This document shows, one piece after another, positions 25,763 through 34,514 of a DNA stretch of 64,000 nt. The DNA is taken from positions 186,001 to 250,000 of the forward strand of contig NZ_CP067977.1 of NCBI RefSeq assembly GCF_016656965.1, written 5' to 3'. Origin of the DNA: Brevundimonas vitisensis. GTDB taxonomy: Bacteria > Pseudomonadota > Alphaproteobacteria > Caulobacterales > Caulobacteraceae. Position numbers and translations under genes: made by a program. Positions within the stretch are counted from its first letter, which is position 1. Each line of letters begins with the position of its first letter. The notes under the pieces were generated by a model. That model worked only from the letters and a program-made list of their open reading frames with translations. It searched no databases and had not been told where the DNA came from.

Positions 25763-28700
25763 ATGTTCAGCGCAATCATCGCGGCATCCGTCCGCTTCCG
25801 TTGGTTCGTCATCCTAGCCGTCAGCCTCGTGGCGGCCCTGGGTCTGTTCGAACTGACCAAGCTGCCCATCGACGCCGTTCCCGACATCACCAACAGACAG
25901 GTTCAGATCACCACGGTCGCCCCCGCCCTGGCGCCCGAGCAGATCGAGCGGCAGGTCACCTATCCGCTGGAAACTGCCCTCGCGGGCATCCCCGGCCTGA
26001 CCAGCACGCGGTCACTGTCACGCAACGGCTTCAGTCAGATCACCGCGATCTTCACGGACCAGACCGACATCTATTTCGCGCGTCAGCAGGTCGCCGAACG
26101 GCTCGCCGCCGCGTCGGAGGGCCTTCCTGAAGGCGTGGAGCCGGGGCTGTCGCCGATCACCACCGGCCTCGGCGAAGTGCTGATGTGGACGGTCGATTAC
26201 GTCCCCTTCAACACCGAGAACCTTTCCAGACCCGGCCAGCCCGGCTGGCAGGCCGGCGGCGTCTACCTGACACCGGAGGGTGAGCGACTGACGACGCCAG
26301 AGCAGCGCGCGACCTATCTGCGGACGGTCCAGGACTGGATCATCGCGCCGCAGATGCGCACGACCGCTGGCCTAGCTGGCGTCGATACCGTTGGTGGCTA
26401 CGTCAAGGAGTATGCCGTCAGGCCCGACGCCGCGCGGTTGTCCGCTTATGGTCTGGGCCTCGGCGACCTGGTCCAGGCGGTCGAACGCGCCAATACGCAG
26501 GCCGGCGCCGGCTACATCCAGCGCGCGGGCGAGGCCCTGGTCGTCCGCACCGACGCTCTGGCGCTGACCATCGACGATCTGGCCCAAGCCCCCGTGGTCA
26601 ATCGCGGCGGCCTGGTCGTCCGGGTCGCCGACGTCGCCACAGTCGAGATCGGTCAGGCCCCACGCCTGGGCGGCGCCAGCCGTGACGGGCATGAGGCGGT
26701 GCTCGGCACAGCCCTGATGATCGCCGGCGGCAACAGCCGCACGGTGGCCCAGGCGGCGGCCGAGCGGCTGGCGGTGGTGGACGACAGCCTGCCTCCTGGC
26801 ATCGTCGCCCTGCCGGTTCTGAACCGCAGCGAGCTGGTCAACTCGACCATCTCGACCGTCGCTCGGAACCTGACCGAGGGTGCGCTGCTGGTCATCGTCG
26901 TTCTGTTCCTGCTGCTGGGCAACATCCGCGCCGCCACCATCACGGCCCTGATGATCCCGCTGTCCTTCCTGTTCGCCGTCATCGGCATGAACAGGTTCGG
27001 CATCAGCGGAAATCTGATGAGCCTGGGTGCGCTGGACTTCGGTCTGATGGTCGATGGCGCGGTCGTGGTGATCGAGAATACCCTGCTGATGCTGACCCAA
27101 CGACGGGCTCAACTGGGGCGGATGCTGACCCGACATGAGCGCCTGGACGTGGCGGTTCAGTCCGCGCGCCAGATGGTGAAGCCGGCCGCCTTCGGCCAGT
27201 TGATCATCCTCTTGGTCTTCGCACCGCTGCTGCTGCTCGAAGGGGTCGAGGGCAAGACGTTCCAGCCGATGGGCGCGACCGTCATGCTTGCCCTCGTCGG
27301 AGCCTTCATCTTCTCCTTCACCTTCGTGCCTGCCATGACCGCCCTGCTTGTGCGCGATCCCAAGTCCGTTCACGTCGGCGCCGACGGTCAGGTCGCGGAG
27401 CACGAGACCTGGCTTCTCCGCTTCGCCCGGCGCTTCCTTCAGCCGGCGATCCAGGTGGCGGTGTCACGGCCGAAGATCGTGCTGATCTCCGCTGTCGCGG
27501 CCCTCGCGGTCGGGCTCGCATCCTTCATGGCGCTGGGACGGGAGTTCATCCCGACCCTGGACGAAGGCGACATCGCCATGCAGGCGTTGCGCGTCCCATC
27601 CGCCTCCTTGGAGCAATCCCTGACGATGCAGATGGCGTTGGAGCGCGCCATCAAGGCCCAGCCGGAGGTGGAGACCATGTTCTCGCGCACCGGCACGGCC
27701 GAGGCCGCCGTCGACCCCATGCCGCCCAACATCTCCGACAGCGTCATCGTGCTCAAGGACCGCAAGGATTGGCCCGATCCGGACCTGGAGAAGGAAGAAC
27801 TGATCGAACGGATCGAAGGCGTGGCCGCCCAGCAGATCGGCAACAATTTCGAATTCAGCCAGCCGATCGAATTGCGGTTCAACGAACTGATCTCCGGCGT
27901 GCGCACAGACCTCGCGGTCATGGTCTATGGCGACGACTTCGACACCCTCCAGCGGGTCGCGGATCAGGTCGCGACCGCGCTTCGGGAGACGACCGGATCG
28001 GCCGACGTTCGGGTCGAGCAGGCGTCCGGCCTGCCCACCCTGACCGTCAGCGTGGATCGGACCGCCGCCGCCAGCTACGGCCTTTCGGCGGCAGACGTCA
28101 GCGAAGCGGTCTCGGCCGGCGTCGGCGGCGCCGAGGCCGGACGCATCTTCGAGGGGGACCGGCGGTTCGATGTGGTCGTCCGTCTGCCCGACGACGCCCG
28201 CAACGACCCGGCGGCCTTGGCGGCGCTTCCCATCGTGTCCGACACCGGCGTGATCGTGCCCTTGTCTTCGGTCGCGCGGATTCAGACGGCGGAGGGGCCG
28301 AACCAGATCAGCCGCGAGAACGGCAGCCGCCGTATGGTGGTCCAGGCCAATGTGCGCGGGCGTGACCTGGGCGGCTTCGTCACCGAGGCCCAAAGCCAAG
28401 TCGCAGAGATCGCCCTGCCGGCCGGGGTCTATCTCGATTGGGGTGGGCAGTTCGAGAACCTGAAGCGAGCCGAGCAACGCTTCGGCCTCGTCATTCCGAT
28501 CGTGTTCGTCCTGATCGGAGTGCTGCTGTTCCTGGCGTTGGGATCGTTCGCGGAGGCCGGTCTGGTCTTCGCCTGCGTCCCTCTGGCTTTGGTGGGCGGA
28601 GCCCTGGCGCTGCTGCTGCGCGGGATGCCGTTTTCGGTCTCTGCGGCGGTCGGCTTCATCGCTGTTTCGGGCGTGGCGACCTTGAACGGCCTCGTCCTGA

Positions 28701-28984
28701 TGCAGGCCATTCGAGAGCGGCTGACGGCCGGGCTGACGCCCAACCAAGCCGCCATCGAAGGCGCGTCCAGCCGCCTGCGAGCCGTTCTGACGACGGCGCT
28801 CGTCGCCATCGTCGGCTTCATCCCGATGGCGCTGGCCCACGGCGCCGGCGCCGAGGTGCAGAAGCCGTTGGCGACGGTGGTGATCGGCGGTCTGCTGACC
28901 GCGACCATCCTGACCCTGCTCGTCCTGCCGACCTTCGCGGCCAGGGCGGTCAAACACCGGACGTCGGAAGGAATGGACGATTGA
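25763..28984 (+). CDS. czcA: CzcA-like heavy-metal RND efflux pump
   Basis: A 1,073-aa proton-driven pump with twelve expected helices and two large periplasmic loops. The N terminus holds the family segment PIDAVPDITNRQVQI; TM4 carries DFGLMVDGAVVVIEN, the HME1-type signature of Zn/Co/Cd pumps; the C-terminal half repeats the design (GVATLNGLVLMQAIRERL). This supports export of divalent cations from the periplasm or cytoplasm, with zinc, cobalt or cadmium most likely. It is normal length and intact. The stop overlaps the TTG of the second CDF gene. Confidence 0.95.
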   Translation: MFSAIIAASVRFRWFVILAVSLVAALGLFELTKLPIDAVPDITNRQVQITTVAPALAPEQIERQVTYPLETALAGIPGLTSTRSLSRNGFSQITAIFTDQTDIYFARQQVAERLAAASEGLPEGVEPGLSPITTGLGEVLMWTVDYVPFNTENLSRPGQPGWQAGGVYLTPEGERLTTPEQRATYLRTVQDWIIAPQMRTTAGLAGVDTVGGYVKEYAVRPDAARLSAYGLGLGDLVQAVERANTQAGAGYIQRAGEALVVRTDALALTIDDLAQAPVVNRGGLVVRVADVATVEIGQAPRLGGASRDGHEAVLGTALMIAGGNSRTVAQAAAERLAVVDDSLPPGIVALPVLNRSELVNSTISTVARNLTEGALLVIVVLFLLLGNIRAATITALMIPLSFLFAVIGMNRFGISGNLMSLGALDFGLMVDGAVVVIENTLLMLTQRRAQLGRMLTRHERLDVAVQSARQMVKPAAFGQLIILLVFAPLLLLEGVEGKTFQPMGATVMLALVGAFIFSFTFVPAMTALLVRDPKSVHVGADGQVAEHETWLLRFARRFLQPAIQVAVSRPKIVLISAVAALAVGLASFMALGREFIPTLDEGDIAMQALRVPSASLEQSLTMQMALERAIKAQPEVETMFSRTGTAEAAVDPMPPNISDSVIVLKDRKDWPDPDLEKEELIERIEGVAAQQIGNNFEFSQPIELRFNELISGVRTDLAVMVYGDDFDTLQRVADQVATALRETTGSADVRVEQASGLPTLTVSVDRTAAASYGLSAADVSEAVSAGVGGAEAGRIFEGDRRFDVVVRLPDDARNDPAALAALPIVSDTGVIVPLSSVARIQTAEGPNQISRENGSRRMVVQANVRGRDLGGFVTEAQSQVAEIALPAGVYLDWGGQFENLKRAEQRFGLVIPIVFVLIGVLLFLALGSFAEAGLVFACVPLALVGGALALLLRGMPFSVSAAVGFIAVSGVATLNGLVLMQAIRERLTAGLTPNQAAIEGASSRLRAVLTTALVAIVGFIPMALAHGAGAEVQKPLATVVIGGLLTATILTLLVLPTFAARAVKHRTSEGMDD

Positions 28985-29565
28985 ACGCCCTGAATGCTCA
29001 AGACCAGCGGCAGCGCCGGACGCTGCTGCTGGTCCTCGTCCTGAACTTCGGGCTGTTCCTGGCGCTGGGGGTGGCGGGCTGGCTGGCCGACTCCAGCGCC
29101 TTGCTGGCGAACGCGGCCGACAACGCTTCGGACAGCGCGGTCTATCTGATCAGCTTCCTGGCCGTGGGCCGCGCCCCGCGATGGAAAAAGACGGCCGCCA
29201 CGATGTCCGGGGTTCTCCTGCTGCTGTTCGCGATCGGGGTTCTGGCGGACGTTGGCCGTCGATGGCTGATGGGGACGGAGCCCATCGGGCCGACCATGAT
29301 GGTCATGGCCCTCGCTGCGGCCCTCGTGAACCTCTGGTGCCTGAAGCTGCTGCAAAAGGTGGACAGCGACGACGTCAACATGCGCGCCGCCGAAACCTTC
29401 AGCTTCAACGACTTCGTGTCCAACGGCGGCATCCTGGTCGCCGGCGGCTTGGTCCTCTGGCTCGGTCAGGCTTGGCCGGACCTGATCGTCGGCGCCTTGG
29501 TTGCGATCGTGGCGGCCAAAGGAGCGTTTGAGATATTGAGCGACGTCAGAGATCAGCCTTCCTGA
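28981..29565 (+). CDS. Second short CDF-family cation efflux protein
   Basis: A 194-aa membrane protein of the same short CDF type as the product of 22175-22819. It has D-x3-D in NAADNASDSAVYL and FNDFVSNGG at the second site, and lacks the C-terminal domain. TTG 28981 overlaps the czcA stop as TTGA, the same coupling seen at sufC-sufD. A strong terminator follows. It probably moves cytoplasmic metal to the periplasm for CzcCBA. Confidence 0.8.
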   Translation: MNALNAQDQRQRRTLLLVLVLNFGLFLALGVAGWLADSSALLANAADNASDSAVYLISFLAVGRAPRWKKTAATMSGVLLLLFAIGVLADVGRRWLMGTEPIGPTMMVMALAAALVNLWCLKLLQKVDSDDVNMRAAETFSFNDFVSNGGILVAGGLVLWLGQAWPDLIVGALVAIVAAKGAFEILSDVRDQPS

Positions 29566-29572
29566 AAAGCAA

Positions 29573-29598
29573 AACGCCGGGCCTTCGAGCCCGGCGTT
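29573..29598 (+). terminator. Terminator of the czc operon
   Basis: Arms AACGCCGGGC (29573-29582) and GCCCGGCGTT (29589-29598) form a perfect 10-bp GC-rich stem with a 6-base loop, followed by a T-rich stretch CTTCATT. It lies 8 bp after the CDF stop, and also between convergent genes. Confidence 0.85.
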
Positions 29599-29603
29599 CT
29601 TCA

Positions 29604-29816
29604 TTAGCGCCCGCGAGCCAACGCCCGCGCCATCTCTCGGAGTTCTTCCCGCGTAGGCCGGGGGTGCTCCGCTTTCACCTCGGCCATCAAGGCTTCTTCT
29701 TCGGCCGTGATAGGCGTTTCGTCGTCTTCAGTTTCGCCCGAAAACCGGCGAGCGGCCCGCACCATGCGGGCCGCTCGCTCGTCATCGCGCGTCCTGTCTC
29801 TTCGGGTCATCCGCAC
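29604..29816 (-). CDS. Small charged hypothetical protein in the transposon
   Basis: A 70-aa protein, very rich in Arg and Glu ([20 protein letters not shown], then PITAEEEALMAEVKAEHPRP). It is probably all-helical and cytoplasmic. A start at the third codon (MTRRDR) is also possible. Not recognised. It could be an antitoxin-like or DNA-binding accessory protein. Confidence 0.5.
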   Translation of the reverse strand: MRMTRRDRTRDDERAARMVRAARRFSGETEDDETPITAEEEALMAEVKAEHPRPTREELREMARALARGR

Positions 29817-29854
29817 CTCGTCTCGGTCAGCATAGCACGCATCGTCGGCTTAGG

Positions 29855-30043
29855 TCAGGCCGCCGGAGAGTAGGCGAGACGGCGCAGCAGAGAGCAAACG
29901 GCACCCTCCTTGGTCGGCGACTGCACGCAGACGCGCCCATCGACTCGACCGATGTAGCGGACTACGCCTCCGATGAATTCTTGAGCGACGGTGAGCGTCT
30001 GGTTTCCCCGACGCAGTTCCATGGTTTCGATGTTGTAGCGCAT
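29855..30043 (-). CDS. Small hypothetical protein near the right end of the transposon
   Basis: A 62-aa protein starting MRYNIETMELRRGNQTLTVA, with an AGGAG ribosome site 6 nt before the ATG at 30043. It looks beta-rich and cytoplasmic (EFIGGVVRYIGRVDGRVCVQ). It reads inward from the right terminal repeat, 63 bp away, and could be expressed from a promoter at that end. Not recognised. Confidence 0.5.
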   Translation of the reverse strand: MRYNIETMELRRGNQTLTVAQEFIGGVVRYIGRVDGRVCVQSPTKEGAVCSLLRRLAYSPAA

Positions 30044-30106
30044 GGCGATCTCCTCTGTTCGCCACGCACCGCTCCGGCCGCTGATCACCGTTATCAATCT
30101 AGAAAA

Positions 30107-30124
30107 TCAAACTGCGTCACCACC
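30107..30124 (-). repeat. Right terminal inverted repeat of the transposon
   Basis: TCAAACTGCGTCACCACC, the exact complement of the left repeat at 19622-19639. Beyond 18 bp the two ends diverge. Confidence 0.9.
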
Positions 30125-30132
30125 GTCGGTGG
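30125..30132. repeat. Right target-site duplication
   Basis: GTCGGTGG, identical to 19614-19621. Deleting the element plus one copy would restore a plausible rhlE/secreted-protein intergenic region. Confidence 0.9.
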
Positions 30133-30194
30133 GCGAGCGGCTTGGCAAAACCTAACCGTTTGTTAATAGTGGGGCCGGGGAAGGGAGACGACAC

Positions 30195-30551
30195 ATGAAG
30201 AAGATCGCCATCGCGGTGGCTGCCTTGGCCTGTCTTGCTGCGACGCCGGGCCATGCGGACATCACCAGCGCCTTTGGCAATACGGTGCTGTCGCGATACC
30301 CGGACGGGGGATGGGTCAAGCACTGGTTCAATCCCGACGGCACCTATGCGGCCCAGTTTTCGGACGGGCGGCGGCTCACGGCCCGCTGGCGGGTGGAGGG
30401 CGAGCGCGTCTGCCTGACCAACATTCGTCCCAACATGATGATTCCGCGCTTCTGTTCGCCGATGATCGATGCGGAAATCGGCCAGACCTGGACGTCGCGC
30501 GATCCCCTGGGCCGCCGTGTCCAGAACGTGCTGCTGGCCGGGCGTCAGTAG
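30195..30551 (+). CDS. Small secreted protein of unknown function
   Basis: A 118-aa protein with a clear signal peptide (MKKIAIAVAALACLAATPGHA). The mature part has a beta-rich domain (GGWVKHWFNPDGTYAAQFSD, then ARWRVEGERVCLTNI) with two cysteines that could pair. No family name is assigned. A ribosome site GGGAAGGGAGA precedes the ATG. It is the first chromosomal gene right of the transposon, convergent with the DUF1365 gene. Confidence 0.75.
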   Translation: MKKIAIAVAALACLAATPGHADITSAFGNTVLSRYPDGGWVKHWFNPDGTYAAQFSDGRRLTARWRVEGERVCLTNIRPNMMIPRFCSPMIDAEIGQTWTSRDPLGRRVQNVLLAGRQ

Positions 30552-30558
30552 AGGTCTG

Positions 30559-31341
30559 TCAGGTTCGCGTCCGGCCCAGTGTGATCGGGCGCGGGGGCAG
30601 GGCGGGAGGGTGGCGGTAACGCGCGCCCTTCAGCATGATCTTCAACGCCTCCCAGTGGATGCCGAAAGTCACCTTCCAGGTCAGCAGCGGATGGGTGACG
30701 AAGGCGCGCAGGAGCTGGGCGTCGGTCAGTGGACGGCGGGTCCCGGCAAAACTGGCCGTCAGGATCGGGGTGTCGCCTCGGCGGACGGCCACCACCACCG
30801 ACACAGCCTCTGCCGGTGGGCGGACCGTGAAGTCATACGTCAGCCCCAGGTCCATGAAGGGTGAGACGAAGAACACCTTGTCTGCTGTCTGGCGTACCGG
30901 ACCGGCGGCGGGATCGGGCTGGGCAATCAGATAGGTATGACGCTGGCCGAAGGTGTTGCTGACCTCATACAGCAGCGCCGCGAGAGCGCCGTCCGGCCGA
31001 TAGCAGAAATAGACACTGATCGGGTTGAAGCCATAGCCGAGGATGCGCGGCATGGTCAGCAGTCGGATTGCTCCGCCGTCCAAATCAATGCCGGCGTCGG
31101 CCAGATGAGTTTCGATCTGAGTGCGCAGCGGCGTTTCCGAGCGGTCGCCGAAATCGCGGGCGCGCCAGCCGAGCAGTCCGAAACGGCCCCGGCTCAGCAG
31201 ACGCAATCGCGACTGAACGGCGGGAATCTCGTCGAGGTCCAGCAGCAGCATGAAGACGCGATACGACAGCCGGTGGTCCACCGTCTGCACGCGCTGATGG
31301 ACGACCTGGCCGACGTAGAGGGCTGACGCGTCAGCTTTCAC
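30559..31341 (-). CDS. DUF1365 family protein
   Basis: A 260-aa protein of the DUF1365 (COG3496) family. Typical stretches are ALYVGQVVHQRVQTVDHRLS near the N terminus, TMPRILGYGFNPISVYFCY in the middle and VSPFMDLGLTYDF. The start GTG 31341 overlaps the stop of the FAD oxidoreductase (GTGA). The family is nearly always next to a COG2907 oxidoreductase and a CFA-like methyltransferase, as here, and is thought to take part in fatty acyl or membrane-lipid modification. The reaction is unknown. Confidence 0.88.
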   Translation of the reverse strand: MKADASALYVGQVVHQRVQTVDHRLSYRVFMLLLDLDEIPAVQSRLRLLSRGRFGLLGWRARDFGDRSETPLRTQIETHLADAGIDLDGGAIRLLTMPRILGYGFNPISVYFCYRPDGALAALLYEVSNTFGQRHTYLIAQPDPAAGPVRQTADKVFFVSPFMDLGLTYDFTVRPPAEAVSVVVAVRRGDTPILTASFAGTRRPLTDAQLLRAFVTHPLLTWKVTFGIHWEALKIMLKGARYRHPPALPPRPITLGRTRT

Positions 31342-32723
31342 GCCACCGCGCCAAGGAGATCGTTGGAGGTCAGGGCATGGGGCGCGGGGGCCACATGGAT
31401 GCGGCCGCTTTCGTTCGCGACCGACCAGGGGCGGCGCATCCCGCCCAGCTGCTCGGCAACGGCGAGACCCGCCTGGGCTCCGTCTTCGTGGAAACCGGAC
31501 CCGAACCACGCTCCTGCAAACCAGACGTTGCGGCGCCCCTGCAGGCTCCAAAGCTCCTTTTGTGCTGCAACGGCTGCGATGTCGAAAACCGGATGCTCAT
31601 AGTCCCACTGGCCCAGGACCAGATCAGGGTCTGGCTCGCGCGCCGGGTTCAGGCTGACGAACAGGGGCGGTCCTTCCAGACCCTGAAGCTCGTTCATCCA
31701 GTAGGTGACGCCGCCTTCGCCCGCACGTTCGGAATAGCCCATATGAGTCCAGGATGCCCACGCCCTGCGGCGCTTCGGCATCAGGCTGGTATCGCGGTGT
31801 AGCAGAACGCGGTTGGGACGATAGGTGATGGCCCCCAGCAGGCGACGCTCCTCGGCAGTCGGTGCTTCCAGCAACCGCAAGGCCTGATCGGAATGGGTGG
31901 CCAGGACGACGGCATCGAACCGTTCGACCCGCTCGTCGCTGAACCGCAAGGCTGCCCCGTCACGGCCGCGCACCACACCCGTTATGCCGGCCCGTGTGAC
32001 CACAGTGCCGTCGAAATCGGCGACCAGACGGCTGACATATTCGCGGCTTCCGCCGTCGACGGTCCGCCACGTCGGCTTAAGATCCAGCTTCAAAAGATTG
32101 TGGTTCATGTAGAATTTGACGAACGACGCCGCAGGGTAATCCGTCATCTGATCCATGGTGCACGACCAGATCGCCGCCGCCTGGGGCAGCAGGTGCGCCT
32201 CGCGGAACAGGGCCCCGAAGCCCTTGCGGGTCAGATAGGCGTCCAGAGATTCTCCCGAGCGTTCCAGGGACGCCAGATCGCGGGGCGCTTCTTTCTGAAA
32301 GCGAAGCAGATCGCCGATCATGCCCCAGAACTTAGGGCTGGCGTAGTTGCGCTTCTGGGCGAACAGGGCCGTGAGGCCATGGCTGGAATATTCGAAAGCC
32401 CCCTCGTCGATAGAGACGGCGAAGGACATATGCGCTGGCTTGGTCGGTACATTCAGATGTTCGAACAAGGCCGTGAGATTGGGATAGTTTCCTTCATTGT
32501 AAACAATGAAGCCGGTGTCCACGGCGACCGGGGCGCTGGGGGTAGGTGCCTCGACGGTATTGGAGTGACCGCCGATCCGATCGTCCGCCTCATAGAGGGT
32601 CACGTCGTGCGACTTTGACAAAAGCCAGGCGCAGGTCAGGCCTGCGATACCGGAGCCAACGACAGCGATCTTGTTGCCGCGGACGGGACGCGTCGTGGCA
32701 TCGGCGACGAGGTGGGCGGTCAT
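31338..32723 (-). CDS. FAD-dependent amine-oxidase-like protein (COG2907)
   Basis: A 461-aa flavoprotein. The dinucleotide fold is at the N terminus (KIAVVGSGIAGLTCAWLLSK, then YEADDRIGGHSNTV), and a FAD-binding C-terminal region contains NVWFAGAWFGSGFHEDG. It probably oxidises or desaturates a lipid acyl chain together with the neighbouring DUF1365 and methyltransferase proteins. It is divergent from the methyltransferase gene over 183 bp, which contains no recognised motif. Confidence 0.88.
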   Translation of the reverse strand: MTAHLVADATTRPVRGNKIAVVGSGIAGLTCAWLLSKSHDVTLYEADDRIGGHSNTVEAPTPSAPVAVDTGFIVYNEGNYPNLTALFEHLNVPTKPAHMSFAVSIDEGAFEYSSHGLTALFAQKRNYASPKFWGMIGDLLRFQKEAPRDLASLERSGESLDAYLTRKGFGALFREAHLLPQAAAIWSCTMDQMTDYPAASFVKFYMNHNLLKLDLKPTWRTVDGGSREYVSRLVADFDGTVVTRAGITGVVRGRDGAALRFSDERVERFDAVVLATHSDQALRLLEAPTAEERRLLGAITYRPNRVLLHRDTSLMPKRRRAWASWTHMGYSERAGEGGVTYWMNELQGLEGPPLFVSLNPAREPDPDLVLGQWDYEHPVFDIAAVAAQKELWSLQGRRNVWFAGAWFGSGFHEDGAQAGLAVAEQLGGMRRPWSVANESGRIHVAPAPHALTSNDLLGAVA

Positions 32724-32906
32724 ACGGTCTCCATACAGGGTGATGCGACAAAGCTACGCTAAAACCGGTCATTCGGATGAGGGCATCCGTCGCCTGAGTC
32801 CCGTCGTAACTTTTCGCGATCCAAGCGGAGCCGTTACGCCTGTGCTGGCGTTAGGTTGCGCGAGCGGATCGTCACGACCGTCGTCACTCGTCAGGACCTG
32901 CCCCAT

Positions 32907-33965
32907 ATGAGCCTAGCCAATGTCGCCATCCGCCAGTTGCAGGATGCTCCTTTCCCGGATTTTGTGGCCCGGCCCGCGATCGACAGTCTGGTGACGGAGG
33001 CAAGGCTTCGGCTGGATCGCGAGGGGCCCCATGACGAGGCGGCCTTCGCCCAGGACATGGCGCGGCGGGCCATCGCCGAACACACTGACAAGGCCAATGA
33101 GCAGCACTACGAGCTGGCCCCCGAGTTCTTCGAAATCTGCCTGGGTGCGCGGCTGAAATATTCCTCGTGCCTGTACCCCACGGGAAATGAGTCACTGGAC
33201 GAGGCCGAAGTCGCCGCCCTGGCCGAGACCTGCCAGCACGCCGATCTTCAGGACGGACAGCGGATTCTGGAGCTGGGTTGCGGCTGGGGCTCGCTCAGCC
33301 TCTGGATGGCGGAACACTACCCCACCGCGCGAATCACGGCGGTGTCCAACAGCCAAGGCCAGCGCGGGCATATCGAGGCGCAGGCGAAGGCGAGGGGGTT
33401 GTCCAACCTGACCGTGGTCACCTGCGACATGAACGATTTTCGACCAGAGCTGGCGGACTGGGACCGCTATGACCGGATCGTTTCGGTCGAGATGTTCGAA
33501 CATATGGCCAATTGGCGGGCCCTGCTGACCAGGGCCAAGGGGTGGCTGAAGCCGGACGGGCGGATGTTCATCCACATCTTCACCCACCGCGATGCGCCCT
33601 ATCGGTTCGACCATAACGACAGCGGCGACTTCATTGCCCAGCACTTCTTTACCGGTGGCGTCATGCCCAGCAAGGGCCTGATCCGACAGTTTCCCGACCT
33701 GTTCGAGGTCGAACAGGAATGGACCTGGAACGGAACCCACTATGCCCGCACAGCCAATCACTGGCTGGCCAATATGGACGCCAATGCCGATCGGGTGATG
33801 GAGTTGATGCGGCAGACCTATGGTGCGGACGCAGCTCTGTGGCGCAGGCGCTGGCGGCGCTTCTACATGGCCACGGCGGGACTGTTCGGAAACGACGAAG
33901 GAAGGACCTGGGCCGTCAGCCACTACCGGCTGAAGCCTGCCTCTGAAACGGGAAGCGACCAATGA
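32907..33965 (+). CDS. Cyclopropane-fatty-acyl-phospholipid synthase-like methyltransferase
   Basis: A 352-aa SAM-dependent methyltransferase of the CFA/mycolic acid synthase fold. Visible are NEQHYELAPEFFEICLGARL, KYSSCLYP, the SAM loop ILELGCGWGSLSLWMAEHYP (about 130-149) and VSVEMFEHMANWRALL. It would methylate a double bond in membrane phospholipid acyl chains. The ATG at 32907 is chosen; a TTG at 32856 would add 17 residues. It overlaps the DUF2177 gene by 4 nt. The operon resembles oxidative-stress lipid clusters in other Alphaproteobacteria. Confidence 0.88.
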   Translation: MSLANVAIRQLQDAPFPDFVARPAIDSLVTEARLRLDREGPHDEAAFAQDMARRAIAEHTDKANEQHYELAPEFFEICLGARLKYSSCLYPTGNESLDEAEVAALAETCQHADLQDGQRILELGCGWGSLSLWMAEHYPTARITAVSNSQGQRGHIEAQAKARGLSNLTVVTCDMNDFRPELADWDRYDRIVSVEMFEHMANWRALLTRAKGWLKPDGRMFIHIFTHRDAPYRFDHNDSGDFIAQHFFTGGVMPSKGLIRQFPDLFEVEQEWTWNGTHYARTANHWLANMDANADRVMELMRQTYGADAALWRRRWRRFYMATAGLFGNDEGRTWAVSHYRLKPASETGSDQ

Positions 33966-34375
33966 TCAAATACATAGCCGCCTATCTTGGCGCGGGACTG
34001 ACGTTCGCGGTGATCGATGCCGTCTGGCTGACCACCATGACCAACCGGCTGTACAAGCCGGTTCTGGGGCCGATCCTGGCGGACAAGCCGGACATGAAGG
34101 CGGCGGTGATCTTCTACCTCGTCTCCATCGCCGGGACGGTGTTCCTGGCCATCGATCCGGCGCTCCGGGGCGGAGGCTGGGGCCGCGCTGCGCTGAACGG
34201 TGCCGTGCTGGGTTTCGTCGCCTATGCCACCTATGACCTGACCAACCAGGCGACGCTGAACGTCTGGTCGTCGAAGCTGACGATCATCGACCTGTGCTGG
34301 GGCACCACCCTGACCACGGTTTCGGCTCTGGGCGGCTATTTCGCGGCGCGCTGGGCCGAGGGCAAATGGGGCTGA
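33962..34375 (+). CDS. DUF2177 family membrane protein
   Basis: A 137-aa inner-membrane protein with four hydrophobic helices. Family stretches are VIDAVWLTTM in the first helix and GFVAYATYDLTNQATLNVW in the third to fourth. It overlaps the methyltransferase stop (ATGA). DUF2177 is regularly found in CFA-type clusters, so a role in lipid modification is inferred, but the activity is unknown. Confidence 0.88.
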   Translation: MIKYIAAYLGAGLTFAVIDAVWLTTMTNRLYKPVLGPILADKPDMKAAVIFYLVSIAGTVFLAIDPALRGGGWGRAALNGAVLGFVAYATYDLTNQATLNVWSSKLTIIDLCWGTTLTTVSALGGYFAARWAEGKWG

Positions 34376-34514
34376 ACCCCCACGGGTGACGCAAGGGTGA
34401 CAGCTTAACCTTGTTCCTCGCGCGACGGGGGTGGGGCATGGCGCAACGGGCGCGATCTGGTTTATGAGGTCTTAACGCCGAGGTTCTGCGGCGGAACGAC
34501 CGGGGGCGCGTGCG

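Larger units (their letters stand above)
19622..30124. mobile_element. IS1-related transposon carrying heavy-metal efflux genes
   Basis: The 10,503-bp unit is bounded by perfect 18-bp inverted repeats GGTGGTGACGCAGTTTGA and flanked by an 8-bp direct repeat. It contains one DDE transposase near the left end, reading outward, a coupled small ORF, arsR- and merR-type regulators, two short CDF transporters, a His-rich exported protein, czcC, czcB, czcA, a terminator and two small ORFs near the right end. I found no internal copy of the terminal repeat, so it appears to be one element and not two IS copies flanking a cargo. The repeat begins GGTG-TG as in IS1 itself (family knowledge). The duplication fits IS1-family target sizes of 8-10 bp. 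Confidence 0.85.
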
